5,099 nt of DNA, taken from positions 1 through 5,099 of the forward strand of contig JAYEHK010000042.1 of NCBI GenBank assembly GCA_034659475.1, given 5' to 3'. The notes beneath the pieces were generated by a model, which made no database searches, was not told the DNA's origin, and worked only from the letters and a program-made list of their open reading frames with translations. Each line of letters begins with the position of its first letter. Position 1 is the first letter of the stretch. Source of the stretch: JAYEHK01 sp034659475. Lineage in GTDB: Bacteria; Bacillota; Syntrophomonadia; Syntrophomonadales; Syntrophomonadaceae. Made by a program: the position numbers and the translations under genes. Positions 4,638 to 5,099 of the stretch are shown here, piece by piece.

Positions 4638-4684
4638 AAAGGGATCAAGCCTGACGTAAAAATATTTCAGGCCTGATCTCTTTT
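4638..4684 (+). terminator. intrinsic terminator of the MNT unit
   Basis: Bases 4638-4654 and 4667-4683 form a stem of about 17 bp (core GATCA-A-GCCTGA against TCAGGCCTGATC, with one A-C mismatch) and a 12-base A/T-rich loop. The outer arm ends in TCTCTTTT, supplying the U-tract. It lies 86 bases behind the MNT stop. Confidence 0.7.
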
Positions 4685-4710
4685 GATATACGAAAGATTA
4701 TTATTGATAC

Positions 4711-4785
4711 TATGATTCCACTGCAAAAACCCCCAATATTTATACATTCAAACTCACCTATATTACTTTCCGCAGTGGAATCATA
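4711..4785. repeat. 75-bp element with perfect 14-bp inverted ends
   Basis: TATGATTCCACTGC (4711-4724) and GCAGTGGAATCATA (4772-4785) are exact reverse complements flanking 47 bases of A/T-rich DNA with a CCCCC tract. No T-run follows, so it is not an obvious terminator. It could be a very short MITE-like remnant, a transposon or phage recombination site, or a structured RNA. No other copy occurs in the window, and I see no convincing target-site duplication. Confidence 0.6.
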
Positions 4786-4816
4786 CTTGCAATTTAATGA
4801 TAGATAGAGAAGTTGG

Positions 4817-4848
4817 AATGGGCGCTAGAAAGCAATTTACACTAGTTG
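4817..4848 (+). repeat. second copy of a 32-bp repeat also found at 2397-2428
   Basis: AATGGGCGCTAGAAAGCAAT onward matches 2397-2428 at 27 of 32 positions without gaps. Both copies begin with an ATG in the same reading frame (MGVKKLFAPV against MGARKQFTLV). This copy lies 26 bases before the second comM fragment. The frame here runs on only briefly, so it is a remnant. Confidence 0.5.
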
Positions 4849-4856
4849 GGGAACCC

Positions 4857-4976
4857 TTAATATAATTTGGTGTTTTTATAACCCACCTTCTCAAACCCCG
4901 GCAGCCCGTTTTGTATGTCTACTTCCACTTTTACAGAGACGGCTTCTATGCCGGTAAGAACTAATGTATTGGTAAT
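4857..4976 (-). pseudogene. comM: comM/yifB N-terminal fragment, copy 2
   Basis: Reading leftward from 4976 the frame gives ITNTLVLTGIEAVSVKVEVD and continues IQNGLPGFEKVGYK before stopping at TAA 4857-4859. It has the same ComM N-terminal pattern as the fragment at 1983-2099. The first three codons (MLA in copy 1) are replaced by CCC-CCT-GGC, so it has no start codon. Over the 34 shared codons 16 of 102 bases differ; nine of the 14 changed codons are synonymous. Both copies carry the unusual GFEKVG or AFEKVG where ComM normally has AF-x-I-VGL, and both leave the family at about the same codon, so they share a truncated ancestor. The break at its 5' end touches the start region of the next, right-edge gene. 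Confidence 0.65.
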
Positions 4977-4991
4977 GCCAGGGGGGTTACT

Positions 4992-5099
4992 ATGATTAAT
5001 GGAGGGGTTTTTGAATCTCTGGCGACTGCGGTGAAGGCAGCCTGTTATACCTATGTGGGTCCTTATGACGGACTTGAAAGTGCTTATGAAGCTGTTTTT
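4992..5099 (+). CDS. GyrI-like effector-domain protein, N-terminal part, runs off the right edge
   Basis: Thirty-six residues are visible from ATG 4992, starting MINGGVFESLATAVKAACYT. The segment YTYVGPYDGLESAYEAVF matches the GyrI-like/AraC-effector-binding pattern (x-x-x-x-GPY-x-x-L-x-x-AY-x-x-x-x). GGGGGG (4981-4986) five bases before the ATG can act as ribosome binding site, and TAA lies in frame upstream near 4962. In regulators this motif often follows a DNA-binding domain, and none is encoded here, so either this is a stand-alone GyrI-like protein or the gene lost its 5' part at the junction with the comM fragment. The C terminus is outside the window. Confidence 0.6.
   Translation, partial: MINGGVFESLATAVKAACYTYVGPYDGLESAYEAVF

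Noticed and set aside
1..5099. CRISPR array, tRNA, rRNA or named riboswitch
   Set aside because: No regularly spaced direct repeats, no cloverleaf with a conserved T-loop, no rRNA signature and no riboswitch core that I recognise on either strand.

Overview
This looks like an accessory stretch of a low-GC Bacillota (probably Clostridia) chromosome. The evidence is A/T-rich intergenic DNA, strong GGAGG-type ribosome binding sites, a Firmicute-style REP-associated transposase, and small toxin-antitoxin and GyrI-like genes. A run of 100 Ns (1783-1882) marks a scaffold gap, so this is a draft or metagenome assembly. The genus cannot be told from the sequence.

Layout. Positions 1-170 hold little that is certain: a possible protein tail and a hairpin in front of the transposase. 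171-944 is a REP-associated Y1 (HUH) transposase interrupted by one in-frame TGA, with related hairpins on both sides. 1146-1591 is an intact-looking hicB-hicA toxin-antitoxin pair in antitoxin-first order, with its own promoter candidate, a palindrome and a terminator. 1600-2737 is gene-poor and full of fragments: a short peptide tail, the two ends of an unidentified gene or genes around the gap, an N-terminal piece of comM on the minus strand, and degenerate repeats. 2738-3560 is a two-gene unit: a WYL/YafY-type regulator cut down to its DNA-binding domain, overlapping a full-length GyrI-like protein. 3752-4111 (minus) is an unidentified gene of about 119 codons with three in-frame stops and its own terminator. 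4138-4598 is what remains of a HEPN/MNT-type module, with an intact MNT nucleotidyltransferase between short fragments, followed by a good terminator. 4685-4980 holds a 75-bp element with perfect 14-bp inverted ends, a second copy of a short repeat, and a second comM fragment. A second GyrI-like gene runs off the right edge.

How it fits together. Genes that look functional are hicBA, the GyrI-like protein, the MNT protein, probably the mini-regulator, and the right-edge gene. They sit among gene ends, nonsense-mutated genes and short duplications. The region therefore reads as a decay zone where toxin-antitoxin modules and mobile DNA have come and gone. I do not see a clear new multi-gene system. 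The best leads are the duplicated comM 5' fragments, two promoter-proximal palindromes sharing one unusual core, the paralogous peptide tails with the pattern VW..IE.SW.KG, and the HTH-only regulator coupled to a GyrI-like protein.
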